Below are positions 25,209 to 38,373 of a DNA stretch of 64,000 nt, in pieces (the first letter of the stretch is position 1; the number at the start of each line of letters is the position of its first letter). This stretch comes from Lagopus muta. Lineage: Eukaryota > Chordata > Aves > Galliformes > Phasianidae. The stretch lies in assembly GCF_023343835.1 (NCBI RefSeq), contig NC_064437.1:22109001-22173000 (forward strand). Reading direction: 5' to 3'. Position numbers and translations under genes: made by a program. The notes under the pieces are model-generated. The model saw only the letters and a program-made list of their open reading frames with translations, did no database searches and had not been told where the DNA came from.

Positions 25209-27225
25209 TTGAAGATAATACTCTCTGTCCCAAATCATTTTTCATGGATCAGCCTTGCTGCATTATATATGTGTATTAGTGAGGTAATTATGATGGAAAG
25301 TATATGGCAGTAAATGAGGAGGAAAAGGCAAATAATTTTTAGCATCTGCACAGATACCAAAACCAGAGAGGTTTACTTAATTTTATCAAAGCAATATCTC
25401 TGGAAATTAAAACTTTAATGAAAGCAATAACTGAAGCATAAGCAAGAGAATATTAAAGCTCCAATATAATTTTTCATTATATTAAACTTTTAAAGATGTT
25501 TTCTTTTCTTAATTCTACTGCACACTCAAAGGAAGTTATTAGTTTTTAATATTATTATTCAGTTGTATATACTTGGCGAACAATTTACGCAGATCGTGTC
25601 ACTGGGGAGTAATGCAAGCAACAAACTGTAGAAAATTCAAAAATGATCACTACAGAATATACGAGAGTATTTTAATAACTGGAATGAGACTTCTTGTTAT
25701 TAATGAGATGCATCAAAAGCAATGCTACTGGTTCCCACAGTAAGAGCGTTAAGATTCATTTTATAACAACTAGGAAGTCTCTTTGCAATTTACCAAATTA
25801 AAACTTCTCATTTTTATAATGAACAATATGACTTCGCAATAATTGCAGTTTTCAAAGGCTAATATCTGGCGATTCAGATTTCACTTCTGACACAGTAGTA
25901 GTCCTGTAAGAAATTGCTTATAGAAGGAACACAAATTCACATTACAATTAACCTTTTTATTTCCATTTACTTTGATATGAGCTCATAATTTTAATTTGTA
26001 AAAACATTAGGCTGGATCCCAAAATATAATGAGTTAGAACATTTTACAAGGTAAATGGAGGCTTTGTTTGTTTTTAATTTGCAGCAAACCTACTCTTCTG
26101 AGATTAACTGTCATGCTAGAATAGTTGCTTTGAGATTGTCAGTCCCCCTTCAAAAAACAAAAAAAATCCCAACCTTACATTTCTCAAAAAAGATACTTAA
26201 CTTTTAGTAGTAGAAAATCAGCAGTAACTTAAGCTTAAGGCGTCAATTTATCTTCACATAAAATTCTAATTTTATTTTTCTGCATTAGAAAAACAAAATG
26301 TGTCAGAATTATGGGCATGGGGAAAACAATTTTCTGCAAGCTTAATACTTCTAAAAATTTTTCCAGACACAAAGGACTACACTGCATGTTTAAAACAGAA
26401 AAAAAAAAATGAAGATAAATTGCAAATTATGAGGAAAAAGAAAGGGATAAAGCATACTGTTAATTACAAATTATAAAGGTATAACTTGTGCCCACAGATC
26501 AGTTGTAAGATGTGGCAGTCAATAGACAACAAGGCATAATTCAGTGAAAATTAAAGCGTTTAACAGTAAAACACAAAACTGAAATGACCTTAAACATTAT
26601 CTGCTAACAATTATCTCACGCAGAATGAAACAAACTTGCTGTAATGCAAAAATCACTAAAGGAATAATTCTAAAGATTAAAAACAAAATGAGAGCTCAAG
26701 AAAAGCGGAAAAAAAATGAAAACCAACCAACCAACCCCAAGCTTTTACGCTTCTTATCATTTCTATATCACTTATTTATGTATCTGTAAGGGGTTTCTGT
26801 TCTTAAAGGTCAATTGGAAATTTATGTCTATTGTCAATTTATTCTCATTTTCTTAAATATAGAACTCTCCAAGATGAGTTATACACACATGCCTTATAAC
26901 ACCAAGAGAAGATCTTCTTCTTGGTAGATGGTTTGTCCTTCTTGACTGGTACTGCTAGGAAAAGGTTGCTCCAGTCTTATTAAGTAATTAGTTTGCTAGT
27001 TTTTATATAATTGCTGATTGTGGTTGTGCTGTGCTATGTTGTGTTTGTGTTGTGTTGATTTCTGAGAAGGTTGTGAAAGGATAACAGTACAGTAGCATAA
27101 GTTATTGAGTTATTGTATATTATCTTTGAATGACAAAATATAACATAGACTAATAAACTTTCTTCTGTAGAAGGTTTTTTTTTTTTGTTTTTTTTTTTTA
27201 ATTAAACTTCCAGGGCAGGTGAGGC

Positions 27226-27319
27226 AGTCAGGTCTGAGAGACTAGGCAAACAGAACATGGGGAAAAATATGAAGTCATGTCTGAGAGACTAGGCAAATGG
27301 AACATGGGGAAAAATAAGA
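27226..27319. repeat. 47-bp tandem duplication (two copies)
   Basis: The unit AGTCA-N-GTCTGAGAGACTAGGCAAA and the following CAGAACATGGGGAAAAATA is present at 27226-27272 and again at 27273-27319. The period is exactly 47 and differences are few (for example CAGAAC against TGGAAC). It is a recent local duplication in otherwise unique DNA, directly downstream of a T-rich tract. Confidence 0.9.
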
Positions 27320-30300
27320 TACTGCAGTAGCCAAGACAATCTCCAAATATATGTTTGCTCAGTATTTATTATATCAACACCTTGAACTTAAAGTGTACTA
27401 TTAAGAAGGAAAATAACATTCTACTGACCTATGACCTGTTTTTCACAGTTTATTAACAATTAATATTTCAAAACTCACTACAAGAGATGTTTGTTTTAAG
27501 AGTAATTACATTTTACATATTATTTTCTCTCAGCAATAATCCAATTTCTTGTCTGTGCTAAAAAATAATGGTAAAGGAGCAAATCCAACTAAGAAACTAA
27601 TTGTAAATAAATAGTATTTTTCCTATATAATATCGTCACATTTATTCAATAGAATGTGTTTTAATTAATTTGTTAGTTTCTACTAGCCACGTCTCAGTCA
27701 AGGGAGCTTCAGAAATTATGAGGAAATCCTAACTGCTTTTTCATTACGGGATGGCTAATTTAGAGTGGTGATCATTTAAACAATATTAAATTATCCATGG
27801 TAACAGTAACAAATTTTACCTGTGGCAGTCTTAAAAGAGTGATGGTATATCTTGTTTTCGAATGGAAGCTGTTTTACTTTCATCTAGGACATAATCAGAT
27901 TGGCTGTCTGCCTACAGGTGGTCAATATCAGTCAAATGACATTTTAAGAGGTTGTTTGGCATTATAAAAACCTTAAAAAGGAAACTATACTTATTAGAGC
28001 ACTCTGAAAGTGGAGTTCTCTGCTGTTGTGTCTTACATGAAAAGAGGAAAAGAAAATCTAGGAACAAAGGAAGAATAACATGAAATAAAAGTCTGGCCTC
28101 AAATCTATCAGAGCATGAGTGTACATAACACAGTAGCAGTGCAGTATTGATGTCAAGCTCTTAAGAGACACTTTTTTCTAATAAATCCATAGAAACCCAT
28201 GGACATTCTCAATTCTTCCAGCAGTTCCTGAAAGCTGTGGATCTCATAGGTTGAGCTCTACGTTATGACTCCATAACCGTGGGAATTCATCCCAAACATA
28301 CACCCTATCAATCCAGTTTGTTTGTCCAGCTTTGTCCAGGCACATGAAAAACTGTCTATAGGAAGTGTGACAGAGAGATCCATACACAGGCTCTCCTTTA
28401 ATAGCCCAATAAAAATTAAAAAAAAAAAAAAAAGGATTTTCCCTCTTCCCTCCTAAATCTAACCTTATAGAAGAAAACTCAATCTACTTAGTGAAGTAAG
28501 CAGCAGGCAGCTTAGAACAATAATTCTTATTTGTTTCTAGAGAAATTAAGTATTTTATAATATGTAGCCTTTAATTAATTTGATTACTCTGAGGTATCAC
28601 TGAACAACAATCAGTATTATAAAAGGGATTGAAGGAATAAAAAAATTGGCTTGGAGACAAATGTGCATACTTCAGTAACAGAAATCTGGTTAAGCATGAA
28701 TTCATACATTTGCTGAAAAGATTAAAGAGAAATAAATGTTTGCTACCAACGCTGCAGCATGAATCATTCCCTTGAACTTTGCCTGTCTCTTTTTCATAAG
28801 TTAAGAAATGTTCTATTCATCTTATGCAAGGGAAAATTTGAAGAGCCTTCATTTATTAATTGAGTCTCTCCAAAAATCTCATTCTCCTACTGCTGATTTC
28901 TCATCTCAGAATGGAAGTGAACATCACAATACTCTCATTTTCATTGCCATGTTTTACTATTATAATTCAATGTGCTCAGAGCAGTTCCAGACAGTCCAGG
29001 CTTACAGAAATATTCTAAGTGCACAGCTAAGCATTTCTTACATTGACTTACAATGTTAAATACTGCATGAAAATACATTTGATTAAATAAATCTTTAAAT
29101 ATTTTTTGGTGCAAATATTTAGTGATCTACTATTGAAGCTGTGAGCCAAAGAAGCTTATCACTAATTCCTGAAAGACTTAACGCTTATCCTATGGATCTA
29201 CTTTATACAGGATGAAAATCACTTACATAAAAGTACAGAATCAAAGCACATAAAATTTAATAGACATCACTGCTCATTTGCAATTCTTGGATTGAGTCAG
29301 AGTTCCTTCTGAAGGGGAGAAACTACTTGTGAAAGAACTTCATGTTAAAGACATCAATTAGAACTGCATTAATACAATTCCCTTTGACTTTTTTTCAGAT
29401 TTAGACTAAGATTTAAGTTGGAACTGCATCAATAAAAGTGAGAAACTTCCAAAACAGGAAACTACCTGGGTTAACGTGTACTTGAGTTCTGTAAAACAGA
29501 AGTTCTGTAAAACAATTATGATTGCTGACTTTTCTTGATGTCAAACCTACAAATGTTGGTCACCTTCAGAGTTTCTTTAGAGCTTCTTCAGAGAGCTTAT
29601 GTCTTAAATCAAATGTGCTTGCTACAAACAAATATACTAACCCATACCTTGAAAATCATTCACAGAGGAGACTGTGCTGGAAACAGAATTATTTAACAAA
29701 TCAATAGTACTTCTTTTTACTTTGTGTTTTTTAGTACTCCAACAATTAAGATTTCCATATTAACCATCTGCAAATTCAGCCGTGACTCAAAAACAGAACA
29801 TTCTGTCTCATGAGTTCATTTGACTCACCATGTGAAGCAAAATGTGTTTACTTAAGAATAACTGCGCTTTAGGACAAACTGTTTAACATAGGATGATGGC
29901 AGCTAACACAAAGGGCACAAAAAGAGCTTCAAGCAAGATATACCAAGAAGTGTGAGGAAGACAGGAGTTTGTACAAATCTACATGAAATATTATTTTTAT
30001 CTTTTACACTCCAAGAGTTAAAAATGCTTTTCATGGTTTAGATCTCTGTGTACTGAATACAGGCTTTCTCACAACTGTAGCCCCTCTCCAACCTCTGCCT
30101 AAAATCTACTTACTAAGTCACTATTTCATAACCTTTCTCTAGAGGATGAAACATAAATGTTTACTTTGTCATATTCGCCCTAACTGTAAACAGCAATAGT
30201 TGAGACATTTTCATTAGAAGTGTCCAACTCACCTTAATCAGCTCGTAACTGAACACAGCAATGCATGAGAAGTTACACTTCTAACAAATGAAGATACCAG

Positions 30301-33300
30301 TATTGAAATTAAAGTTTATCCCCTGCATGGACTCACATGCAAGTCTCTACACAGAGACAAGGTCCTTTAAACTTGCAACAAAATAACTCCTGCTAAACTC
30401 CAGTGCTCATGAAGGAATATGGCAAAGGAGCAAAACCAAACAAGCAACAGAAGTATTGAAGAATTAAAAGATTTTCAAAGATTTTCAGAGTATTTCCAAG
30501 TCCAACCATAAAATTGCAGGATATTTTTCTCTATATATACATTAGTACAATAAAAATTTACAAGACAAAAAACCTTGAATACTATTCCACAAAATGCATG
30601 GACCACTCAGAAACCTCAAGCTCCAAATCCTAAAAACTTTAAATTCCTTCCTCTTCAGTGATGCCACACAAGAGAGCAGCTAAAAGATTCCTCTGATCCT
30701 AGCTTCTTATGTTGATTTCTCACATTTAGGCATCAGGTCTAAGACTAAGATATTCACCTCATCATATCAACAGGAAAACACTCTGAAGGGCTAAACTTTA
30801 ACTCATTATTTCCCTAATGAAATACTGAAATTCTGTACTAATTTAATTTTATGTTTTAATAGATTCTGTTAAACACCAGCTTGTTTATGCATGCCTTGGA
30901 AATACACACGGACTAATCCTGAAAAACATAGATCTGTAAGATTTATTTTCAGTTTAGGATTCTTCAGTATCATCCAATATGCTTTTCTCAACACTTATTT
31001 AAGAAATTCAACTGAAGATCTTCCTTGGTTTCTAAAGGCTTTAGTAGGATCACGCACTTTTACACATACGTATTTTCTGTTAGCCAAATTAATTGAGTTT
31101 CATCATTTCTTAAGAAAATAAAACTGTCTTATCAATGCACTAGTCCAGTTCTACAGCACCTGGTTTGAAGCTACACAGATGCTGTCTTGAGGAGCAGCAT
31201 AATTTGATTTCAACTATGGATGAGCTCTCACACCAAAAGAATCTCCAAACATTATGTGTTTTTCTGATGTCTGGTTCGCTGATTTCTGTTTTGAGTTGGA
31301 GGGGTTTTTTATACATACGTATTTTTCTTTCTTTCTCAGAGTTGTAATTAATAGCACAATTGTTAAGATGAGACGTAACGTTTGTTTTTCACTCCGTATA
31401 TAGGATTCTAGAGGGAGGGATGAAAAAAATTCTTCGGCTTTTCTAAGATATTTAAAACTTCTAATCTAATGCAGTCAATCCCGACCCAGAAATTTATATC
31501 TGAAAATCCATCTCTACTGAACAATGGGCTGAACCCTCCATTTTTTTTTATGTTGCTGCCACAGCAGTCAATCACTCAAATTTGTACAGTCTACATTGCC
31601 TTGTACAGTACAGCTTACAATGTTATTCTTTGACAGATGTAAACAGTGCTTCCAATAATCATAGCATCAGCTACGTACACTTGTTTGCAGGGTAGAGTTA
31701 AGGGAAACTTGTGCACAGTCATCTCTATTCCACTCTCAACTATCCTAATTTCTATTATGAATGAACATCCAGTCTTAAGCTAATTTTTTCAATCAGATCA
31801 AGGGATCCTTTTGTGAGTGGCCTATGAACAACTTTAAAAATTTCCCATATTTGGTTAAAGACTACTTAAAAATATAATATGCATATAAACTGGGCAGTAT
31901 TCAGAATTTCTCCGATCTGAACCTTATGCTTAGATATTACTCTGGAAGCTTTGTATGTCTATCTTCACAAGCAAAACTGTCTCAGTTCCAAATGCCCAGG
32001 CAATTTATAGTGACCAGTCCTTTCAGACGTGACTGAAGTAAATAGATTGGCTAGAAATCACCACACTGTGCATAAGCACAACTATTGAAAACTGATAGAT
32101 ACAATTATTCATACTCCTTATCAAAAATCTTTGAGAGGATTCATAGAAATTTATCAGCAGTTAATTCTGAGATAGGTCATACAGACATTCTTACTGAAAA
32201 TTTTAGGATAGCTGTAAATTATGAAAAGCTTCAGTCTAGGATAACTGGGTGGCCTAAATATTAATATGGATATACATACTAATGATGATGAAGCAGTTGC
32301 CCATGGAAAAGCTGATTTAGAGAATATTCAGTTTTATCTTTCTGACAGCTCACATGGGAGCACATACAGTACTCATTTCCTTTCATTGTGCTGGAGTCAA
32401 ATTAGAATATTGTTTAAAGATAAGGGGCAGCATAATCTCACACGTGTGACCTACTTATTCTATTTAATACTTGCCAATCTTTTGTAAGACTAGTTTAAAG
32501 ACTAAGGGTAAAAATCAAGATTCACTGTAATATAAGGTCTGTGTAATTTCATTTGTACAAAGAAGATCTATTTCATAATAACTGAGATCAGATACTTTTC
32601 AACAGCAAATATTTTTTTAAATTTCCCCCTTACATAAAATTAAGAAAAAAATCAAGGACAAATAATTGAATCATAAGTACTAAGTACCAAATTAGCTAAA
32701 TAATATTCATATGTTGAGTTGTACTGAAGTATTAACACTAGTTTACATAAATTAGCAGTAATTTCTACCATTCATGCCCTTGACAGTGTTGGAAATACAA
32801 CCCATTTACACAACCCCATTAAAATCATTATCATTACACTGTGTTATATTTTGAAATGATGGCCCACAATATTTCTGCTGTACCACACTAGTCAACTAAA
32901 CAGCAACAATTTTCATCTGTGCTATCTCAGAGATTAATTCAAGACACATCAGAAAAAGAAAACAATTTTGAACAAAGGACTGAAATTCTCCTCAAGCTGA
33001 AGCTCAAGCCGATAAAAGCAAAATCATGTTATTTCTAGCATTTCCCTCTTCATAATCACTGACATATGATACAATTTCTGGTAAGGTCACTTCAGGTCAA
33101 AAGCCATTATCAGTACCATATGTCAATGAAAGCTCACAAGCCTAAGGAGGCTCCAAACAAATCTATTTGCTTTTAAAATGCAGCGTATAAGACTGTTCCT
33201 CTTCTGTAACCAATATTAGAGATCCATACAATCTCTAACACAAATATACAGTTTGAACATGAGAACTAATAATTTAGAACACCATTTAATTTACTCAGAA

Positions 33301-34301
33301 TACTGCACTGAGCTGATCAAGTCTTTGTGTGTCTTTTTTCAGCTATGCTTAATTTTTGTTAAAGATAGGACGCCAATACAGCTCAGGCAAAAACAAACAA
33401 AAAAAACACGCACTCTGATTTAGAAGATGCTTCATCAAGAGATTCAAAGTAAATTCAAAGATATTTCTTTACAGAGCTTATTAATTTTTCCATAGTTATC
33501 CCTCAAACCCTAAGCACAATACATGGATACAGAAGTTTAGCTGTTTAAAATACAAAATGGGAAGTCATCGTTTAACTCCCTAGAAATTAATTCAGTCTGA
33601 CCAATCTACCACAAAGGAATGTAACTGAAAAAACGTGTTGGTCCACGTGCCATCCTCTTAATACAAAGACTGTAAGCTTCAGTCTTCAGTGATAAATTTT
33701 AAATTCCAGGAGGAACCATTTATGCCCAATTATAAAAGGGCACTGATATATAAAAATGATTTATTTGTATTCCAGTTTGCATAAATTCATAAGAAGCATC
33801 TGATAAATAAAGAAACTTTGTCAAGATTTCCTTTGAAAGCCCTTGCCTCTAGCATGGATTAAGAAATATTTTTCATTTATGGGCTATCGTCGTAGAATGC
33901 AGGCAAACAAACCATGTAGATCAGCAATGTAATAAAGAATCGATTTGTTTTTCACATTAAAACTATATTTCTGAAAATTCTACTTAATCTATGTGCTGGA
34001 ACAGTAGCTATTACAGAGTCTAACACCTTCCTTCTATATCTTGCTTCCAAGCCCTTTGCCAGATTAATGAAGTCACAGAAGTAGAATGAATAAATGCAGA
34101 AACGTTACGGGATGGTTATAATAAACACCTGATCAAATACCAGCAGGTGGTCGCATATCCTGCAGGTAAAAACAATAGCAGCAGTATCTCCTCCATAAGC
34201 CAATGAAATCACCCAGAATTTTCATACGTTATTCTGGACAGGAATGTAAGAACAAAATTATTTTGTGATAGACTCAATAGATCCTGAAAATCGCTAAATC
34301 A

Positions 34302-34303
<2 letters not shown>

Positions 34304-34332
<29 letters not shown>
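34304..34332. repeat. Poly(T) tract
   Basis: About 28 consecutive T. No transposon body is visible next to it on either side, so it is most likely expanded by replication slippage. Confidence 0.9.
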
Positions 34333-34338
<6 letters not shown>

Positions 34339-34599
34339 CTCTATTAAACCAAAACACCAAATAGGTTTGTCCAAGTATCTCACTTTCAGTTAGTGAAGGC
34401 TGAAATACCCGTCATTTAGTAGAAATGTAGAAATAAATGACAGATCAACCCAGAGAATAACAGGCACATTTACCTGATTTCAGTCCCTGAGAACATCATA
34501 GGACCCACAGGACCACATTTCTCTGCATGGGTGCTGTGTGCTCACTGAGAACAACTAGAATAACTTTGTAAAGTCTAGTCATGTCTGACCATTCTGCCT

Positions 34600-34870
34600 G
34601 CATTTTATGATGAAGTGTTTGAATTTCCGTATAGGAGACAAATGAATACCATTTATCTCAAGTTTAGCAAGGCTCTCAGCAGCATCTACCATAGCATTGC
34701 TGTGTCTAAGCCATAACGTTATGGTCAGTGGACAGCTAGATGGGTAAAAAATTTCTTGTGTATCTGGGTTCAGAGGGTACTAACTAGCACCTCTTACTCC
34801 AAATGGATGCTGGTAACAAATACAGTATTGCAGGGATCCGTACTTGAAACTTTCAAGTTCGTATGCCACG
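34600..34870 (+). mobile_element. Ancient CR1-type LINE, reverse-transcriptase fragment
   Basis: A degraded piece of the CR1 ORF2 reverse-transcriptase domain can be followed on the plus strand. TTTAGCAAGGCTCTCAGCAG aligns with the codons for the conserved FSKAFDTV block. CTAGATGGGTAAAAAATTTC corresponds to the GWVKNWL(D/T)G block. GGTAACAAATACAG then GCAGGGATCCGTACTTG corresponds to VTSGVPQGSVLG at the base of the thumb. Stops and frame changes are spread throughout. The spacing and order of the three blocks match the family, which is why I prefer this to chance. It is far more decayed than the other CR1 copies, so it is probably an old subfamily. The boundaries are approximate. Confidence 0.65.
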
Positions 34871-36929
34871 TATTGCACCTACTGAATTCCAGCTGAGAAA
34901 ATAGAAGTTATGTCCATCAAGATTCTTTACAGAAGAGACTCCAACTGCTGAATAAATTGCTCAAAAAAAAAAGAAGATAAAATAATTTAAAAACTCCCTA
35001 CTGAGTTTGAAATTCTGTTGTTAAGATTTTTCATTATTGTTTTTATTCCTCATTAAAAAAAAAGGAAAAAAGATTTTGGATTGAAATTTTAATTGAGTCA
35101 GAATACATTTTATATGCTGGCAGTAATCAGCTCAAATTTATAAAGCAAAGGAAGAATTAGAGAACACCAGCACCACGTGTCTGTAATACTGAACAAAGCT
35201 ATTGCTCTAGTCAGAGATAGGAGCCAAACATGAGACAAGGGAATACATCAACAACAGATTTTTATCCAGACCTATCCTTCATATTAAAAATATAGTGTTT
35301 ATAAAGACTTGGCATAAAACTTTGTTAGAGAATATACCATTCCCTCATATATACAAGGAGGGCAAAAAGGAAGTGACAAATATAGGAGAAAAACTTTCAA
35401 AATTGTGGATAAACACCACATCACATAAATTTCATTCTGCACACTCTCAGTTGAAGGAAAGACTTTATTTGGACAGGAAAAAGGAGATTGGAACAAGTCA
35501 TCAAAAATCATTAAAAAAAAAAAACAAGATAACCAGAGCATCAAGTTCTTCTGAATGCAATACATCTTAACTATTAGCTACTGATGACTGACATCTATTT
35601 AAAGGTACAAAAAGGCAGTATTTTACACACACTTCCATTTTGGTTATATGCAGAGATAATAATCTACAAATAATAAATGCAAAAATACATGTAACAATTT
35701 TCTCACACTTAAGATTCTTATCTGATGAACCAGAGTTTCTTTCAGTCTATTTGGCCATATCTTAATACACTTACAGACTAACTGGAGCCCTCAATCAGCT
35801 AGTAATTATGAAACAAAGGAAAAGGTCTGGCTATCAAGTCTGTCCCTTGCAGTTCTGCCAGTTTCACAGACTAAGTAGAAACGTACCATCAGTTCCTCAA
35901 ACCTGGCCATTCTCCAAATAATGCCTTTCCCACATTCACATGCTGGTTTGAAATCATGTAGTGTGACATAGAACTGGAGTCCACATATGCTGAGAGGACA
36001 TGTGTAGGTAAGAATGATATCAAAAGAAAGGATATTAATTAATGTTCAGGAACCACGATCGGGTCTATTCTAGCGCCTTTTCCATAAATCTGAATAAGTT
36101 TATGTGCAAATGGACATCCACAGATTTATGCCTGTAAGCAAGCATGATTCACGTTGTACCAACCACTATTCAGAAACATCAGGAAACATATCTCAGGAAG
36201 AGGTTATCTGCATTGATGCTCCCAGAGAATCACATCCTGGGTTAGATGTTGGTTTAAATGGAAAGACAGCTCTTAAAATTTAAGATTTGATCACAACAAC
36301 CCAATTCTTTCACATAGAACTTGATCTTCCTCCTATTGACAATGACAGTAAGTATGGTAATACAATTTTAAATAACTGCTGTCAATTTAGATGTTTATTA
36401 ATTGCTAATCAAAGCACTTGTGCAAACATCTGTCAAGTGTGTTAGTCAGGGTTCTGTGTTTAGTCTCTAGATAAGTTTGATTCAAGTCATGAATTAGCAC
36501 ATGATCACCAAGGTAGATGCTGCCTGTGACAACAGCATCTCTTGCTATCAGCCCTCTTTGCGCCTCTTACATTTCAAGAAATAACCACCTCTTCTGACAG
36601 AAATATTCCGGCTAGCGTTAAACATTATCAACAATCAAAACAAAATTACAAGCAGATACAAAGGAAAGGAACTACTTACATAACCATGCATGCACACATT
36701 CCGGCAACAGCAGCATTTTTTACATACACATCTCTGAACAAAACTGATAGGAAATAAATATATTTTTATAACTTGAACATAATTCTTACTAACTCAACTA
36801 CAAGTTGAATTCTATTAAATGTTTTGTAATTCTACAAATTTAAATCAAGATAGCCATTATCCCAGGAATTGCTAAGTTGGGTTAAGTGACTCTTGTCACG
36901 GCATTTCACTTGTCTCACCAGTCAATGTA
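34871..36929. other. Unique non-coding DNA
   Basis: Nothing recognisable lies between the old CR1 fragment and the mariner. A-runs occur near 35054-35070 and 35513-35524. The overlapping open frames at about 35295-35570 on both strands fall in an A-rich patch and look like chance. Confidence 0.55.
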
Positions 36930-37460
36930 TGGGGAGTGTTCCAAAATTAATTCCTCCTATTTCATTACATTGACCCACAGCACCAAAGGTGGATGTTGGT
37001 GACATGGAAGTGGGGGTTAAATCTTCCCACTAGCATTCCATTAAATGTTGTTGCTATGTGACAAATGGCAGCAGGGAGGCAATATGACTAAATGATGTCT
37101 AACATAGAAGTATGGAATTGAATTTCTCCACGCAGAAGAAATTGCACCCATTAAAGTTCCTTCTGGTTGCTGAATGTTTCTGGAGATCTAACAGTGGATA
37201 TGAGCACAGAGGCAGTGAGTGGTGTGTTTCAGAAGTGTCAAGAGTGCATCACCACCTCTGGTTCAGATTTTTACAAGAACAGATTGCGGGCTCTTGTTCA
37301 TTTCAGGCGATAGTAAATAGATAATGGTGGTGACCATATTAAAAAAAAGTAGTGTTTTGGAGATGAGAATTTGCTCTATCTAATAGCATTAGTGTGCTCT
37401 TTTACCTGTTGTAGTTTCCGTGGAAATAAATAAGAGACATTACTTTCAGAGTGACCTACA
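36930..37460 (+). mobile_element. Galluhop-type mariner, internally deleted and dead
   Basis: This is a Tc1/mariner DNA transposon remnant of about 531 bp, against about 1.2 kb for the intact family. Its ends are imperfect inverted repeats of about 32 bp: the left end has AAAATTAATTCCTCCTATTT, and the complement of the right end has GAAAGTAATGTCTCTTATTT. Both sides are flanked by TA, the mariner target duplication (36928-36929 and 37461-37462). Inside, about 37095-37250 corresponds to the N-terminal DNA-binding part of the transposase, including codons for a STxxVxRWVxxF-like segment. At about 37262 it jumps to the C-terminal part (GADFY...ALVHRW-like). The catalytic D,D,D core is missing. 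Frameshifts and stops also break what is left. This deleted form is known as a common non-autonomous derivative in chicken. Orientation follows the transposase remnant. Confidence 0.9.
37112..37324 (+). pseudogene. Broken mariner transposase remnant
   Basis: The 70-codon open frame here runs through the transposase remnant but mixes reading frames relative to the ancestral protein, so its predicted peptide is not a transposase. Segments matching the ancestral N-terminal helix-turn-helix region and the C-terminal tail can each be found, in different frames. The middle catalytic domain is deleted. It cannot encode an active enzyme. Mobilisation in trans would have needed an intact relative and recognisable ends. 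Confidence 0.75.
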
Positions 37461-37551
37461 TACTCAAGAGAACTGTTATGTAACATTATAGTTTTACTAA
37501 AATAATGCTCTGAGATATTGAAATAGTTTTCCTTCTAAGAAAGTGAGAAAG

Positions 37552-37571
37552 GTTTTTTTTTAAAAAAAAAC
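37552..37571. repeat. T9A9 perfect palindrome
   Basis: Nine T followed directly by nine A, bordered by G and C, forms a 20-bp perfect palindrome. It is 90 bp beyond the right end of the mariner and probably unrelated to it. Such tracts are rigid and can exclude nucleosomes. Confidence 0.85.
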
Positions 37572-38342
37572 TTAGCTTTGTGTCAATAAAGATACCAAAA
37601 TAAGTAGAAAATAGAAAAAAAAAATCTCACATTAAAAATCATACAGAATTCTTCATAAAGGAGAAACTAGTCACAGAATGTTAGCGAATTTTTGATCATT
37701 TGTGTTTTTTTTCCTGAAGAGATTCCTAATAATGGCATGTATGTAATTATGTTGTCTCATAATAACACAACTTATGTTGATTAAAATATTTAGAGCTGTA
37801 CGTTCTTGTTCTATTCATAGATATTAATTCCACTGTTGATCAATCTTTTGCTTCCTATATTAAAGGAGTATTTATTACAGGAACTCATTACAGCAAGATT
37901 TTCTCCTCAGTTTAAATTGGCCTTAAAGGATAAACACAAATCCCATGACTTCTCTTTGATCATATTGCTTTAGTTCATAAGCGGATGCAAGTTGTGTATG
38001 TTACAGAGATGGGTGCAGACCGAACTCATGGCTGATGCACACTAAAAAAAAAGAGTGCAAAAAGATGAATGAGGCAAGCCGGTCCACAAAATCAAGCTTT
38101 GCTGTGATCAAGATCTTCTCCATACTGTGATCAAAACTGATTAGTATACACTCTATCAAAATTTGAGAATATATTTGAGGTGTGAAAAGGTTCCTTGACT
38201 ATTTTTCAATTAATTAGGTTTTGCATAGTAGCTGTAATCAAGATAGCTCTCAATATGTAACATGGAATACAAAACAAGTTACTTGTGCCTTAAAAAAAAA
38301 AAAATCAATATAAACTGCAGATATGAGCAGACGATTTTGCTA

Positions 38343-38373
<31 letters not shown>
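38343..38373. repeat. (TA)n palindromic tract
   Basis: TA repeats are broken once by a C (TATACATATA), and the whole tract is self-complementary. Ordinary AT microsatellite. Confidence 0.9.

Larger units (their letters stand above)
23783..34599. other. Unique AT-rich non-coding DNA
   Basis: No gene was found. This is the most AT-rich part of the window, especially 25400-27200, with many ATTA/TAAT words. Simple repeats are (AAAC)n at 24495-24525, (AAAT)n at 24824-24848, AACC units near 26723-26736, T-runs near 27175-27199, an A-run at 28419-28433 and a long T-run near 34304-34332. A stable hairpin lies at 25142-25208 and a short tandem duplication at 27226-27319. A 17-bp-period direct repeat of GTTCTGTAAAACA lies at 29485-29514. 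Open frames are short and unremarkable. Confidence 0.55.
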
